Positions 12,901 through 25,993 of a stretch of 64,000 bases of DNA are shown piece by piece; within the stretch, counting starts at the first letter, position 1; each line of letters starts with the position of its first letter. The position numbers and the translations under genes were made by a program. Source of the DNA: Allodiplogaster sudhausi (taxonomy: Eukaryota > Nematoda > Chromadorea > Rhabditida > Diplogasteridae). The DNA lies in assembly GCA_945643635.1 (NCBI GenBank), contig CALZFC010000030.1, positions 2,225,001-2,289,000 of the forward strand, read 5' to 3'. The notes beneath the pieces were generated by a model. The model had not been told where the DNA came from and did no database searches. It worked only from the letters and a program-made list of their open reading frames with translations.

Positions 12901-14343
12901 TATCAAGAAAAAAAATCATGTTTGGGATGAGGATGAGGAGGGAGGGGGAGACAAGTAAAGATACCTGGAACATGGAGAGCCAATTGTCCGTCTCCTCCGT
13001 CATCTCTGGCAGGAAGTCTTCGTCGCCTGCATCGAGGCGATCATGGCCATTCTAAATTAAAGTTTTTTTTCAAAATTAAAATACAACCTCAAATCAGGAG
13101 AAAAAAATTCCTATTCAAACTCAGAAGAGTCATTGTAAATAAAAGATTTTTCTTATCTTAAAATTAAAATTATCTTTTAGATTAAAATATAACCTCAAAG
13201 TACGAAAAAAATATGTAAATTTATTTTCAATTTCAAATTTAAAAAAAAAGAAAAAAAGTCGACAAAAACCCACGTCATGATTACAAGTGGCAGCTGCTAG
13301 CATGAGTGGCAGCTCTTCCGCCCTCTTCTTCATCGTGCACACCTCGTCGTCAACCATCATCGCGTCATCGGAGCTTAAATTAGCATTTGAATTCGCGCCC
13401 TTTTGCCTGACATGCAAGGGCGAGAGAACATTTGAATTAGAGAGACGCGACAGGAATGGTGCCAGTAAAACTCAAATATATTACGGTTGAGTTTCATGGT
13501 TTTTAAATTCACTTTTTAAAAGTATAAATTCATCAAAAGATACGGCACACCAATGCAAGGAGAAAATGCACAATTGGAAAAAAAATCGGCGACCGCAGAA
13601 TTGTATGAAATCAGAGTCTGTGAGAGTCCATTGAATGTTAAGGTTACAAACACCAAGAATAACCCGTAATTTATAGCCTAAGAAATCTTGTTCTAGAAGT
13701 TCGTGACATTAAAAATCCTGCCCTTTTCTCTCGGTTTCAGCCCTTCTCTCTCTCTCTCTTTCTCTCTCCCCCTCTGTCTCTTCTCTACGAAAAGAAACCA
13801 AATCATGAATGAACTCTGATCACCTAAATAGTAGACTGGAATGTCTTTTGAGTTCCTTTCAAAGAATAAGAGATAGCATGTAAAAGGATACCACTGAGCA
13901 TAAAACTGTCACCGAAATTCTCTATTCTCCATGTCAGTTCGTCAATTTAACCACCAGAAAGAATCTTAATGTCTACACAAGTAAATCGATTGAAAATATT
14001 AAGGAAATGATCACCTATATCCGTTTAAATCTCTTCCACTAATAAAGTCAAAATTGAAAGAGTAGTATGCACTTCACACCAATCTCACTCATTTTCAAAT
14101 TCTCATCCTATCTGCAAGTTCCACAGTCTCCCCTCTGTATCTCTCTGATTTATTCTGTATAATATTTACCTAACTCTATCTATCACTAACGCCCGCACCA
14201 CAATAATGTGCGACTATTCCCAGACAAATCTGCATGACATCACTCGTCATAACCAAAATATATAATCGCGGGCAGAATACAATAATCATTATAAATAAAT
14301 AAGAAACAAAACAACAAAAACCTGATGAAGCGATAAAGTGAGT

Positions 14344-14397
<54 letters not shown>

Positions 14398-14598
14398 AGT
14401 GAGATTGAGACAGAGAATCTCTGTCAGCGTAAACAGCAACAACAACAAAAAACATCAAAGACTATAGTAGAATCTATATTGTGTCGCTCGTCGCCAGAAG
14501 AGGGGACACTAGTAACACCAGCGCTAGTCGGGAGTGCTGCAATGGTGATTGCGAACAAGTCGATGAGAGACATAGCGAGAAAAATGTGTGAGAGAGAT

Positions 14599-14650
<52 letters not shown>

Positions 14651-15394
14651 CTGAACTAGTGAGAGTAAATGTGGTGTGGGAAACATCAGTGAGCGAGATG
14701 GAAAATGCTAGTGGTTCGGGACGGCGAGAGAAAGTGTAAGAGAAGATATCGAGAATATGTGCTAGTCTGGTAAAAAAAAAGATTAGTGACAAAATGGTTC
14801 GAAAAGAGAGCGAAATAAGAAGCAGAGATTAGTGAGAGAGAGAGAGAGAGAGAAGAAATATGTAGAGAACGGAGGGCAAAGTTCGAGAGTTAGTCTAAGT
14901 GTTCGATTTACTTGCCTAATGATTCAAAGCTCCATTCACTGTGCATTCCATTATCTATCACAAATATCTTCTACTCTTCTCTCTTTCAATTTGTCGCTCT
15001 CTCTCTCTCTATCTCTCTCTTTCTCTATCTCTCTCACACACCTCATTGTTTCGAGCATTGTTCTGAAAAAGTGCGTGAAATTGCGACAGAAGAAAGTAAA
15101 TAAAAATAACAGCTAAAAAAGGAGACAACGAGTAAAGTCACAGATTTCTCAGCTATTCCAAAACGGAGGAAAGGGGGGAGGGCAAGGATACTCCGTGTAT
15201 CATCATAGGAAACGCAAAGAAAACGAGAAGAAAAGGACCTTCTCGAATTCGAGAGAAGAAAAGACCACTCTACGAAGAAGAATAGAAGAAGAAGGAGAAA
15301 TCGGCGACCGGGAACGGATGGGAAGATGTCTAGTCACACTCCCCTGAAGGCGTGCACAAACAGACTAAAGCAGAGTGAGAGGAGAGACGAGAGC

Positions 15395-15459
<65 letters not shown>

Positions 15460-17227
15460 AAGAAATAGAAAGACAGGAAGAGAGAGAGGGAGAGAGAGCG
15501 AGAGCGAGAGAGAGAGAAAGAGAGTGAGAGTGCAGAGAAAAAGAGATACCAAACGATGCTCGCGTGCGCGGTGTCAAGGGTTTGCTTCTTATTATCAGCG
15601 CATTAGAAGCTACAGCGATTTCTCATCTCATACCTTATTCCACGTCACTACTAGGCACACTATAAATATGCAAGCTGGGTACATCCCAAGGAGGACCGAT
15701 CAAACTATCAGACCGCTTGGTCAGCAACTTGTGGATTTAAGTGTTCAATGTCTATTCTACACTTTCAACGTCAGTGTTCCTTTAGTCATCATTACCGATA
15801 GTGAAAGCAAAGCAGAGAATAACGAAAACATTATTTCACGCCATTTTCTTTTCAAAGAAATTAGAGAATGATGATATTATTCTGCGCAATTTCCTTTTCA
15901 AAGATATTAACAATAGCTTTCAAATTATGTAAACAATGTATAGTCCTTTGTTTGTTTCTTTGTAATTCTAGAATGAAATATCCACCATTGTATTAGCGAC
16001 TTCGCGGAAGTCGTAAAATTCGCAAACATAGTCATGCAAAACCTGCACAAAGCGCGAACAAATTAGTTTTGCCTTCTGTAATAATCGCTGCATTTTCCCC
16101 AACTACACCGGTCTCTCTATCCCTCGTCTTTTCTTTCTTTCTTCCCCCGCTCTCTCTCTCTCTCTCTCTCTTCCTCTTGTTCGCCAACTCTCCGAGACTA
16201 GTTATTACTTATTTAGTACTACCAAATTGAAAGCTTCTCCTCAGACAACTTCAACAACACAATTAGACCTCTAAAAATACACATTTACAAGACGTATGTT
16301 ACTCTTTGGACATCACGTGAACCTATGCAATTGAATAGCGTCAAATGACCAGAGTGTGGTGAATAGGAAAATTGAACATTGGCTAAGAACGCATATACGA
16401 TCAACGAATACATGTTATGACATGTTCTGACAAGAAAGTGAAGAGTTAGGCGTTGAGGAGATACGCCAACTTGAGACCACAAAATATTACCAAAACTTAT
16501 GAGAAGCCCAACTTTGGGAGAGCCACCGTTAACATTCCAAGTGGAACTGCATGATACGGTACATTAATACCAAACGAGAACCATGTCTTATGGTCAAAGA
16601 GCGCATAAACAAGTATCAGAATCGAAAATGACGGGCGTTTCATCGCGAAAAATTGAACAGCTGAATGGATAGAGACCGAACCGAGTTTTCATCAAAATAA
16701 AATGAATGACCCACAAAAGAATTGGTTGTTGCATACAAAATGAGCAATCGTGGCAATTAACTTGAAGGTACACAAAAACCCATTAAATCTATCAAGCAAG
16801 AGGAAAACGAGAAATGAGAGAGAAAAAAATCAAAGAGCAAGGAAAATGGTTGTGGTTATACAGAAACCAATACTGATCGGGTAGTAAAATAAATGTTTGT
16901 TTGCGTCTTTTTCCACATCTATCTCTCCACAAAAGCTCAGCAAACGGATATGATATCAGCGGAAGAACATAACAAATTGGAGCACTATGAAGGCAGAATG
17001 TTGACTAGTAGAACTAGTGTTGAGAAAAAAGAAACAATTGTCAGTAAGGAAAAAGCGAGGACAGACTTATCATTGCAAAGTGAAGGCATGCGCTCGTTCC
17101 AGTGCCATATGCACATTAATTATGCAATTACTGACATCGGAAGCCAGAATCCCCATTCATAAATATTTATGTTCCAACAAACGCTCTCTTCCTTTCTAGT
17201 CAAGCAATGACAGAATGAAAAAGAGAA

Positions 17228-17312
<85 letters not shown>

Positions 17313-19195
17313 GAAGGAATGGCGAGCTGAACGATCATGATACAGTAGTCAATCTGCACTTTTCCAAAGTACAGTAGCCTACTTTTTCATAGTCAAATGG
17401 GCGATATAACAAGGTAGAAAGAAGAAGCATAGAGTGCAAGCGGTAAACTTAAAGAAAACTAGGAAAAAAGTAAAGGGATGGTAACGACATGAGAAAAAAA
17501 TGCTTGGCATTGTTACTTCGAACAAAATTAGCAAGTGAAAAAGCACACACGCTGCAGTGCTCCGCTAATCAAGCTCTCTTCTCGCAGCAGTCTTTGTACT
17601 CTCTCTCTCTCTCTCTCTTCCCTATTCTCTCTCTCCCCCTCTCTCTCTCTCTTCTCTATTCCCTTTCCCTACGTTGTCGTGCACTCTCTCTCTCTCCCTC
17701 TCCTCTCTCCCCATTTCCAACTTAGTTTCCTAGTTTCCCCGATCACTTTGCGCTCTGGTGAACGTGTATTCATTAGTGGACTCTCGAGAGTCGAGGTGGC
17801 GCGAAATGGGCAAAGGAAGGAAGGAAGGACAAGGTGAGTGACATCTCCCTCTCTCTTTCTCTCTCTATCTCACCTCTCTCTCCTATCACTCTCTCTCTCT
17901 CCCTCGCTCTCTCTCTCTCTCCTGTTCTTGTCACCTTCCGAGAGACAAGTTCAGCCGTCATCTTTTTGTTGGCCCTGTGCCAACTTTTTTTTCTTCCGGC
18001 ATTTGTGCCAGGCACTCCCCGCTTCTCCCACAGCTGTTCACATCGACATGTTATCACTTTGTAGTTTACGGGGAATCATATAAATAAAGTGACGAGAAAT
18101 GCCAAGAAAAGGCTTTTGCAAGCATTGCTACGAACAAATTACACGATTCTCATTATTGCTACGATTCCTTTGCAGGCAAAACTTCAATCGCGCTCAGCAA
18201 CTTTCCACTTCCTGATCTTTTTTTCGTCACTTTTTTTCTTCAAATATCAAACTCATGTAATCAGAGACCGCTCAATGTCTCTCTCTTTTTTTCTTCACTC
18301 AAACACAGGAAAAATGGCTTCCGCGTTCCGGTTGTGGCCTTCTTATGCATCACTGTTCGCCTCTGCGATTTGATTCGCAAGCTCATGTTCCTCTTCTCTC
18401 TTTCTATCTCTCGCTCTCTCTTTCTCTCTCTACTCTCACCTCTCTCTCTCTCTCTCTCTGTATTCTCACCACTCTCTAACACCTCTCCTCCCGGCTAGAT
18501 GACTTTCCAACCGATAGAACCGGATAGAATGGCGAGGAGAGGTGGGGTTGCGATTGCGCGTCGGGGCACAAAATATACATCTCTCTCTCTCTCTCTCTCT
18601 CCTCGCTCTCTCACTCTCTGTTTCTCTCTCTCTCTTTCTCTCGCTCTCTCTCTCGCTCTCTCTTTCTCTCTCTCTTACCTCCCTTCTCATGCCATTCTCA
18701 CTGTGCGCGATTGCACGCCTCGTATAATGAAAGGGGTGACGTGTGACAGCAACAAAAGAAAACGATGAGAAGGCTAGGCAGAGAAGAGAGAAGGAGAGAG
18801 AGAGAAGAAGAGTGCTAGAGAGAGAGAGAGAGAGAGAGAGAAGAATGTAACAGAGAGAGGGAAAAAAGATAGAATCTACAGCATTGGTGAGAAGAAGCAA
18901 AAGATTATGACACCGAATGCAGACTAGGAAAAGGAAAAACATGGGCAAGGAAATTGTGAAAATTGAAGGGAGAAAAGAGGCACTTGAGCCCCTTGTTATT
19001 TCAATAATGTCGTCGGTTCAATGAAAATGTGGAGGACGTGGGGGAGAGGGAGAACGAAGAAACTGTCAGATAAACAGAGAAATAATTCCAAAGTGAAATT
19101 AGGCGGAATCGGACAGAAAAACGGGAAGAAGAAGTAGAAAAGTCTATTTGGTATCAAGTGGAGAGAGCGAGAGGGAGAGAAAAGGAGAACGAGAG

Positions 19196-19238
<43 letters not shown>

Positions 19239-19733
19239 CATTGAAGTAATTGGTGACTTGAAGTGATTAAGGCTAATTGGAAGGAATGCGAAGGCGAAAG
19301 CAAAGGCTGCAAAAATGGAGAGAGACAGAGAGAGAGAGAGAGAGAGGGAGAAAGAGAGAGAGAGAGGGGGGGGGGGGGAGAAAGAGAGAGAGAGAAGAGC
19401 TATCGGTGACAGACTGTTGAGTGAGTAATGGGATCTGCGCATCTCTAAATCTCTACCTCTCTCTCTCACTCACTCTGCATCTCTCTCTCGTTCTCTCTCT
19501 ATCTTCCTTCTCAATTAGCCACTGTTCCCCGCTTGATCAGAAGAAATGCAAACAATTATCGATCGAACTCTTCAAAACTGGAGCCGTTCGGTCTGTTCTC
19601 TTTTTGTTTCTCTCTCTAGAATTTTTCTTTCTCCATTCCATCCAAATTTCTCATAAGCTTACATTACTGGAATTTCCTAGGGAAGTCACGAATCAACAAA
19701 AAACATATATATTTTTTTTTAATAAAGAGAGAG

Positions 19734-19785
<52 letters not shown>

Positions 19786-20410
19786 CACACAGAGAAGAGA
19801 GAGATACACACAGAGAAAGAGAGAGAGAGAGAGAGAGATTTCCTGGAAGCATCCTTTAAAAAACAGGCACGAGGACAACACAATCCACCTTGCCATTCTT
19901 CCAGAATTCTTGTCAACAACACCGGGAACACATTCTAACAAGAAAGCAGCAGCATGGAAAATAAACAAAGTCTGGTGAGAGAGAGAAAGAGAGAGAATGG
20001 AAGAGAAAAAAGTAAGAATAACAGAATTATGAAGGCTTTGAGGGCAGAATAATAAACACAGCAAAAGAGAAACAGACGGATATCGGTCGTGCAAGAATTT
20101 TCCCTATAATTTACAGGAAGTGGGAGGATCAGACAAAGAAAAAAATAAGCACAAGAGTTGTGTCTAGTCAAAACATTCTTCTGGGTTTGATGTTGGAGGT
20201 GACTTTTAAATTCTAGCTAATTAAATTTTTTAAATTTTAGAATTGGAAAAACCACATGGCAAAAAAAAAACAAAAAAACAAAAGAAGCACCAAGTAGCAA
20301 GGGAGTTGTTAGTTACACTTTGCCAGTGTGGAGGGAGGAGAAAGCCAATCCGGCCAAGCATGACGGCCAGCACAAATCAATCGTTTAAGTGCTTCTCCAG
20401 GCAATGAGGA

Positions 20411-20499
<89 letters not shown>

Positions 20500-21656
20500 A
20501 AGGGAGAGAGAGCGAACGATGGAGAGAGCGAGAGTGAGAGAGAGGCAGAAAAACAGAAAAGATGAAAGGAAATGTCATGTGATCATCCACTAACAAGAAA
20601 CGTAATAATAGGCGAACATCAACAAGGACTCATTCTGGCCTTCAAAATCTGGTCGTCTATTCCCCTCATAAGCTTCTCTCTCTCTCTTCCTCCCTCTCTC
20701 TCTCTCTTTCTCCCTCTCTCTCGCTCTCTCTCTCTGTATCTCTGCCTCTTTCTCTCTTAACCACTCTCTCTCTCACTATTCACTTCTAGCCTGTCCAACA
20801 TTTCCGCCCGCTCTTCCCCATTACTATTAGCCTTCACAATAGAAATACGCTAAATATGGTTAGTATACACTTGTTTGTGTGTACCTGCCAACACTGAGAC
20901 CTATGAAAGGCCTTTTAGGTGAATAGGTTGGGGAGGTCTAGGGGTGAGAGAGAGAGAGAGATAAAGAGAGAGACAGAGAGAAAGATAGAGTGAGAGAGGG
21001 AGAGAGAGAGAGAGAGAGAGACAGCGGCAGGGGTCTAGCCTAGGCTTTTGTGGAGGTCTTTTGCGCGCCGACAAAAAGCCTCTCATAAGTACGCGTGTCC
21101 CTCTTACAATAAATAGGCATTACGTTTTGAGGGTGGAACAGGGAGGAAGGCCGAGTCCCAGGCTTACGGTGGTGTGAAGGTCGCGATTGCCATATCTTGT
21201 TGCTGAACAAGTGGCGCGCGCCAAATCGTTTTTTTTTTCGCATTATTTGACTTTCGCGATTGCCTAGACAAGTAGTGCAAATTAGTCCTCAAGATCATTG
21301 ACCATGAACACCATCGCGCGTCTTCTGATAGACTCTCAAACCATTCCAGTCAGTTTCCCAACGCTAGGAGGTCTAGCCTACCCACTTTCGGGGTACCCAA
21401 GGACCACCTTTTGTTCTTATATACCATTAATGACCTCCTTATAAATTGTCTGGCGCCATCAAATAAGAAGTGGCTTCTCTTCAAAAAAAGGAAGCTTTTG
21501 CTTTGGCAGACGATTCCAGTGATGGCCTGGAGGAAGGGGGTAAAATGCCAAGTTGGCCACCCGAAAATAGCAGCAAGTTGGTGGGCACTCGAGTGGAAAA
21601 GGGAAGGAAGCTCGCTCACTCATCAAGTTCATCCCTCCTTTTCCTTGACGATGAAG

Positions 21657-21702
<46 letters not shown>

Positions 21703-22392
21703 GAGAGAGAGAGGGGGAGAGAGAGACAGATAGTGAGAGAATAAAGTAGTGACATTTGCATCGAACAGGGAACGACCGACAAAGTCGAGTAGCCACAACA
21801 GCAAATAATGCGAACTCGAGCAATGGGGGGCAAATAGGCCCCCAGTATTCTTCTAGGGCCAATAAAGTGCCATGCGGAGTGAAAGGGCACTGGGGCTGGT
21901 GCCGGAGCAGAAGAAGCGGGTGGGGAGAGGAGGAGGAGGAGGGGAGCTGGGAGACCGCGAATTCACAGGCGCAGCAACAACATCTTCGATTCTATCGCCA
22001 TCAGAGTCGAGAGCAAACAGTTTTCTCGATACATGTATCGATCTTTGCTAACATAGCACACGTGTGTCAAGGAAAACAAGGCCACGTCCGCCGTTAAAAG
22101 GCTATCTCGACTTTTTTTCCTTCAAATACTTGAGCTCTTAATATCCGAATAACAAAGTATATTTAAATCAATCAAAAATAAGAATTTGTTTTGTCCACTT
22201 TTATATAACAAGTTTGTTAACGCTCAAATAAAGTTAAATAAATAAAATTAACTAAACAAATAATTATGTGATTAACCTCTGCGTCTCGGCATCGTCGACT
22301 CCATCTTCGGCTCCGCGGCCAACTCGAATGATCGCTTGTCGCTTCTTCAGCAGAGCGTCGCTTGCAGAGCCCTTCCGCTTGTGCTGCAACAT
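7738..22392 (-). CDS. FBXW7: F-box/WD40 SCF substrate receptor, FBXW7/Cdc4 type
   Basis: Substrate-recognition subunit of an SCF ubiquitin ligase: the F-box binds Skp1 and the WD40 propeller binds phosphodegrons. Exons: 22392 (or 22383)-22277, 13406-13274, 13051-12965, 12580-12446, 12218-12070, 11667-11536, 11356-11224, 11001-10906, 10529-10428, 10249-10164, 9828-9675, 9447-9376, 9084-8911, 8597-8514, 8271-8202, 7901-7738 (TAG). All phases agree; about 625 aa. Seen: [25 protein letters not shown]-box with [14 protein letters not shown], then WD40 blades with [79 protein letters not shown]. The three phosphate-binding arginines known in human FBXW7 (STVRC, GSRD, AAVRC) are all kept. The N-terminal exon is less certain, with a possible upstream exon at 24231-24416. 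Confidence 0.93.
7945..8040. repeat. (GA)n microsatellite
   Basis: In the last FBXW7 intron. In gene sense it is a CT tract ending about 40-45 nt before the AAG acceptor at 7902. Confidence 0.9.
8685..8893 (-). mobile_element. tRNA-derived SINE-like insertion
   Basis: In the FBXW7 intron 8598-8910. Read on the minus strand it starts GTCCGCATAGCCGAGTGGTG, a tRNA Ser/Leu-like 5' half with an A box, then GAGGGTTCAAATCC, a B box at about 8829-8843, followed by about 140 bp of GC-rich tail. GC content differs sharply from the surrounding AT-rich intron. It lacks a clean tRNA fold over its full length, so a SINE or tRNA pseudogene is more likely than a tRNA gene. Confidence 0.6.
9862..10045. repeat. 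(GA)n microsatellite
   Basis: In the FBXW7 intron upstream (gene sense) of the exon at 9828. In sense it is a long CT tract before the acceptor CTCTCCAG. Confidence 0.95.
11808..12060. repeat. (CT)n microsatellite
   Basis: Plus-strand CT array directly after the donor of the F-box exon; in gene sense it is GA. The reading frame stays open through it, encoding Arg/Glu-rich sequence if the intron is retained. Confidence 0.92.
13414..22276. other. Long FBXW7 intron packed with GA/CT arrays
   Basis: No conserved coding segment was recognised. Main arrays: 14339-14415, 14590-14647, 15385-15545, 17221-17310, 17590-17700, 17846-17930, 18395-18465, 18580-18675, 18790-18860, 19192-19235, 19320-19400, 19735-19840, 20410-20560, 20672-20795, 20945-21022, 21658-21735. 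Orientation alternates between GA and CT on the plus strand. A (G)n run sits at about 19367-19378. Long open frames here are microsatellite artefacts. Confidence 0.75.
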
Positions 22393-23233
22393 GGCGCGAT
22401 TAATGTTCTACCCGGTTCATCTCTCTCTCGAGTTCGAAGACGTCAGACAGATTTGCTTCGTGAGAGAGTGTATGAATGCGAGAGACAGAGAGATAGAGAG
22501 AGAACGAATAAAGAGACACAGAGAGACAGAGAAAGATCACAGGTCTTCAGGTCTTAAAAAAAAAAGCGAGAGCCTGTGATGGATCTATTCTGAGCGAGCG
22601 GAGGCCATGGCGGGGTATAAAAAGGGGCCCTTCAAGATGGCAGACCACATTCTATATATTCTCTCTCGTCCGACTGGTATCGCGTCCGCTGTTCATAAGG
22701 AATGCTTTGCAATTTGGCACCCCCTCCCCCCAGGGCAAAGTAGGTCCAGTTCGATTGACTTTTACTCCCTCACCTCTCTCTCCCCCTCTCCTCTCTCTCT
22801 CTATCTATCTCTCTCTCTCTCTCTCTCTCTCATTTCCAGGTACACTATTCTCACTAGAATGAACTAGTCTTCATCCAGTCTATCACCTTTTCGAATCAGC
22901 CTTCATTCTTAGTCATTTTTCCTCTAAACTTTTCTCTCGAAAGGAGGGTTCAAGCTCTACTCTGGCGGGAAAATTATGGGTGATCCCCTGGGGGAAGATG
23001 ATCAATCATGTATCAGATAACGAATGGGCAAGGGGTGACAGAGGTCAGCAAAGAGCGAGAGCAAGGAGGTCAGGGAGATTAGAGGAGAGAAGAGTGGGCA
23101 ACGTGTGCCACTCGACACGCTCGCTGTTCCAGGGAGGTCTCATCAGGGCAAGGAGGGTGCAGAGAGAGAGAGAGAAAGAGAGAGAGAGAAAGAGAGAGAG
23201 AGAGAAAGAGAGAGAGAGAGGAGAAAGAGAGAT

Positions 23234-23284
<51 letters not shown>

Positions 23285-23372
23285 AGTGTCAGAGACAGAA
23301 AACAGAGTGAAAGAGAGAGAACATAAGAATGGAGAAAGAGGTGTGTGTGATAGAGCGAGCGAAAGAGAGAGT

Positions 23373-23418
<46 letters not shown>

Positions 23419-23791
23419 ATAGAGTGTGAGAGACAGAACGCATAGAGAGAATATAAGAATGAGAGAGAGAGAGATGTGTGAGAGAAAGAGAGAGAGAGAG
23501 AGAGAGGAAGGCATGCACTTTCGACGAAGAAGCGTTGCTTCGGGATGTGCTTTCTCGTTGTCAACGGCAAGTGAAAGGAGACATCTCGTTTATATCCTCA
23601 TTTCTCTATTTCCTTTTTTCTCTGGTCTTATCTCTCTTTTTTATTCCTCTCTTTCTCTCTCTCTCCCTCCCTCTCTCTTTCCATTCCACATTGTGGCGAC
23701 AGCAAAATGCATGCATCATTTGGATGCTAATAACCAACAAAGATCAAACGAGAAACGAGAGAGAGAGGGAGAGAGAAAGAGAAAGAGAGAA

Positions 23792-23831
<40 letters not shown>

Positions 23832-24230
23832 CTGTACTAGTATGGACTTGCAAAAGGCTAGGAGACGCTATAATTACAGACAGGAGAAGTCGTCGTCTCC
23901 AAATTATAGGCCATGCTGACCTTTAAAGGAGTACGTCTGGTATCTCCATCCCTGTCTTTTCTTTGCAAAGAAAGAAGAACTTATTGCATCACTCGATATG
24001 TCTACCCAGTATCACAGGAAGCTCCTATCCTACACACCAAATGATACTGGTGTCTGTCTCGCGAACAACTTGAGGTTCCAAGTGGAAAAACTACTTACAA
24101 GCCCAACATTACCTTTCGACCAAAGCTCTAAATATCTTTCCTGTATAAGCCATTAAAGATTAACTATGTAATGGCGTTTAAACATGTGGCAAACTAGTAA
24201 TAATGTCGCTAACTAGTAATGACAAGAAAC
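22393..24230. other. Microsatellite-rich stretch, no gene seen
   Basis: Contains CT at 22770-22840, a compound GA array at 23158-23510 with AACAGTGTCAGAGACAG-type interruptions, CT at 23640-23690 and GA at 23755-23832. It would be an FBXW7 intron if the exon at 24231-24416 belongs to that gene. Confidence 0.6.
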
Positions 24231-24416
24231 TTGTTTGTGTTTGTTTTTGTTGCTGTTGTTTACAATTCTGGTCTCGTCGAGCGTGGTGGTGGATGCGGAT
24301 GTGGATGGTGTCTGGTGCATCTGCTGCTGAACTGCTTGCTGCTGCTCCTCTGCCACTGCACTGTACGGCGTCGGGCAACGATCTTCGCCCGTATCGATCG
24401 CAATCGGGCCAACCAC
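24231..24416 (-). CDS. Putative Gln-rich N-terminal FBXW7 exon
   Basis: A 62-codon open segment bounded by an AAG acceptor (24417-24419) and a GT donor (24230-24229), both phase 0. It can join in frame to 22383 through the acceptor TTGCAG. The product is hydrophilic, with EEQQQAVQQQMHQ, STSASTTT and NNSNKNKHKQ. Animal FBXW7 long isoforms have a low-complexity Glu/Gln-rich N terminus, which fits, but there is no conserved motif and no ATG. Adding it brings the model to about 687 aa, near the usual length. The alternative is that this is non-coding and translation starts at 22392. Confidence 0.4.
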
Positions 24417-24419
24417 CTT

Positions 24420-25872
24420 AAATTAATTTTATTTTTTTTTTTTGTAAAAAAAAAATTGTGAAAATAAAAAAAATTAGCTAGTAATATTCGCACTAATCCG
24501 TCTAGTAAAACTACGCTTAAAATAATAATAAAAAACGGGATAACCCAGCGCTATAAAACGAAAGGCGGGGTCGAAAGCAATATTGGCAGGTTTTTTTTTT
24601 GCAAAAAAAATATAAAAAAAATAAATCGCTGATATATCAATCTTCAGAGCTGAGGGGCTAAATGGATAGCTAACAGGAATGTAGCGAATCTATGATGAAC
24701 AAGAAAAAAAAGGAGTGAAAAACAGCGTCTTCAGTAAGAGGATACACATCAATTACCCCTTCCAGCAAGAACGATGAGAAGAAGAGTTCTAGCAATTCTA
24801 ATACGCTTAGAAAGCATCCATTATCCACGCTTACGATTAGCATGTTTACAAGAAGAGAAGAAGTTTTTGCTGCTGCTGCAGAGTAAGAGGTAACTAAATC
24901 GGATTAGTTCTTCCGGCCCCGTTGAAATTACGCCAGCCAACTCTTCTCTCTTCTCCACTTCCCCTTTCCCAATAGCACAAACTCTCGGGCAAATCGGAAA
25001 CGATTGCAATGCGCCTCATCCCAAGCAGCCACAAACAAACATCATTTGTGAGAAAGGCCAAAGTCCGCGTATTGTGCTAGTTTAGCAACAACAAAAAAAT
25101 CATGGCTTATACTTTAAAAAAAATCATATTAGCGAAAAAATTACGTAAATTCTCCCTTAAATACCAAATATTATAATGGTTTTAAGCAGCAAATAAATAC
25201 GAAGCTTACATTCATGGAACAATTCAAGAATATGGAAAAGGGAGAGTATATATAAATATATGCAAATAAAGTGCGCGTATTCATGATGAAAGAGAGATGG
25301 ATGGAAAGTGCTCGCTGAGAGGAAAGGGCAAAGGAAGGAGAAAATCGATGTGCGCCCGCCGCGCTTTCCAGAGCGAAGAGCCAGCATAGATTGTTAACAA
25401 TGCAATGTGGGATGTACTTTTCCCCGAGTTAATACCTACGCGAACTCAGGGTCAGCACAGATTTACACGCAAGGATTATGTAACTAATCAAAGATAATAT
25501 TATAGCTCGTTTCAAGCCATCTAAAGTGATAACAATTACTAAAATCGCCAGTCATTTTTTTCTTCGCTTGGTACGTTAAATACCACGGCGACTTCGAATG
25601 GTGAACGATATTAATAAGAACAGATAATGAGAGAAAAATCACAGCAAACAATGCTCACTGAAAAACGGAGCATTGCAACCATTTTGATTCATATCTTGAA
25701 ATTTTATGAAAGTCCTTCCAAATATGATCATAACCTCAAAGAATAGGCAGCGTGTTTAAATGATATTTGCTTAGATGAAAGAAGAAAAAAAAGAAGAGAA
25801 AATATCAAGTATTTCGCTATAAACTAACGAAGTAGAAGAAAGAAGAGTTTATTAAACATCTTCCCAACAAAC
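24420..25872. other. No gene recognised
   Basis: AT-rich sequence with short homopolymers. Minus-strand open segments near 24830-25010 and 25160-25390 have no recognisable similarity. Confidence 0.5.
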
Positions 25873-25993
25873 TCGCCTCAAGCGACTCGACAGCGTCGGC
25901 CTGGACCGTGATGTCCGAGTCGCAGAGCTTGGCGCCAAGCTGCTGAATCTGCACGAGGAAGGAGGAGGCGCCGGGCACGGTGTCCGAATCCAT
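25873..25993 (-). CDS. Orphan first coding exon, unknown protein
   Basis: ATG at 25993 in context GCAGAGATGG, then 40 codons of GC-rich, well-behaved coding sequence: MDSDTVPGASSFLVQIQQ, then LGAKLCDSDITVQADAVESL. A GT donor follows at 25872 (phase 1). Composition stands out from the AT-rich surroundings. No second exon with matching phase was found leftwards, so it is either an upstream FBXW7 exon or the start of a small separate gene. The family was not recognised. Confidence 0.35.

Noticed and set aside
15236..15256. Palindrome around TCTCGAATTCGAGA
   Set aside because: Short perfect palindrome in GA-rich DNA; expected by chance in this composition.
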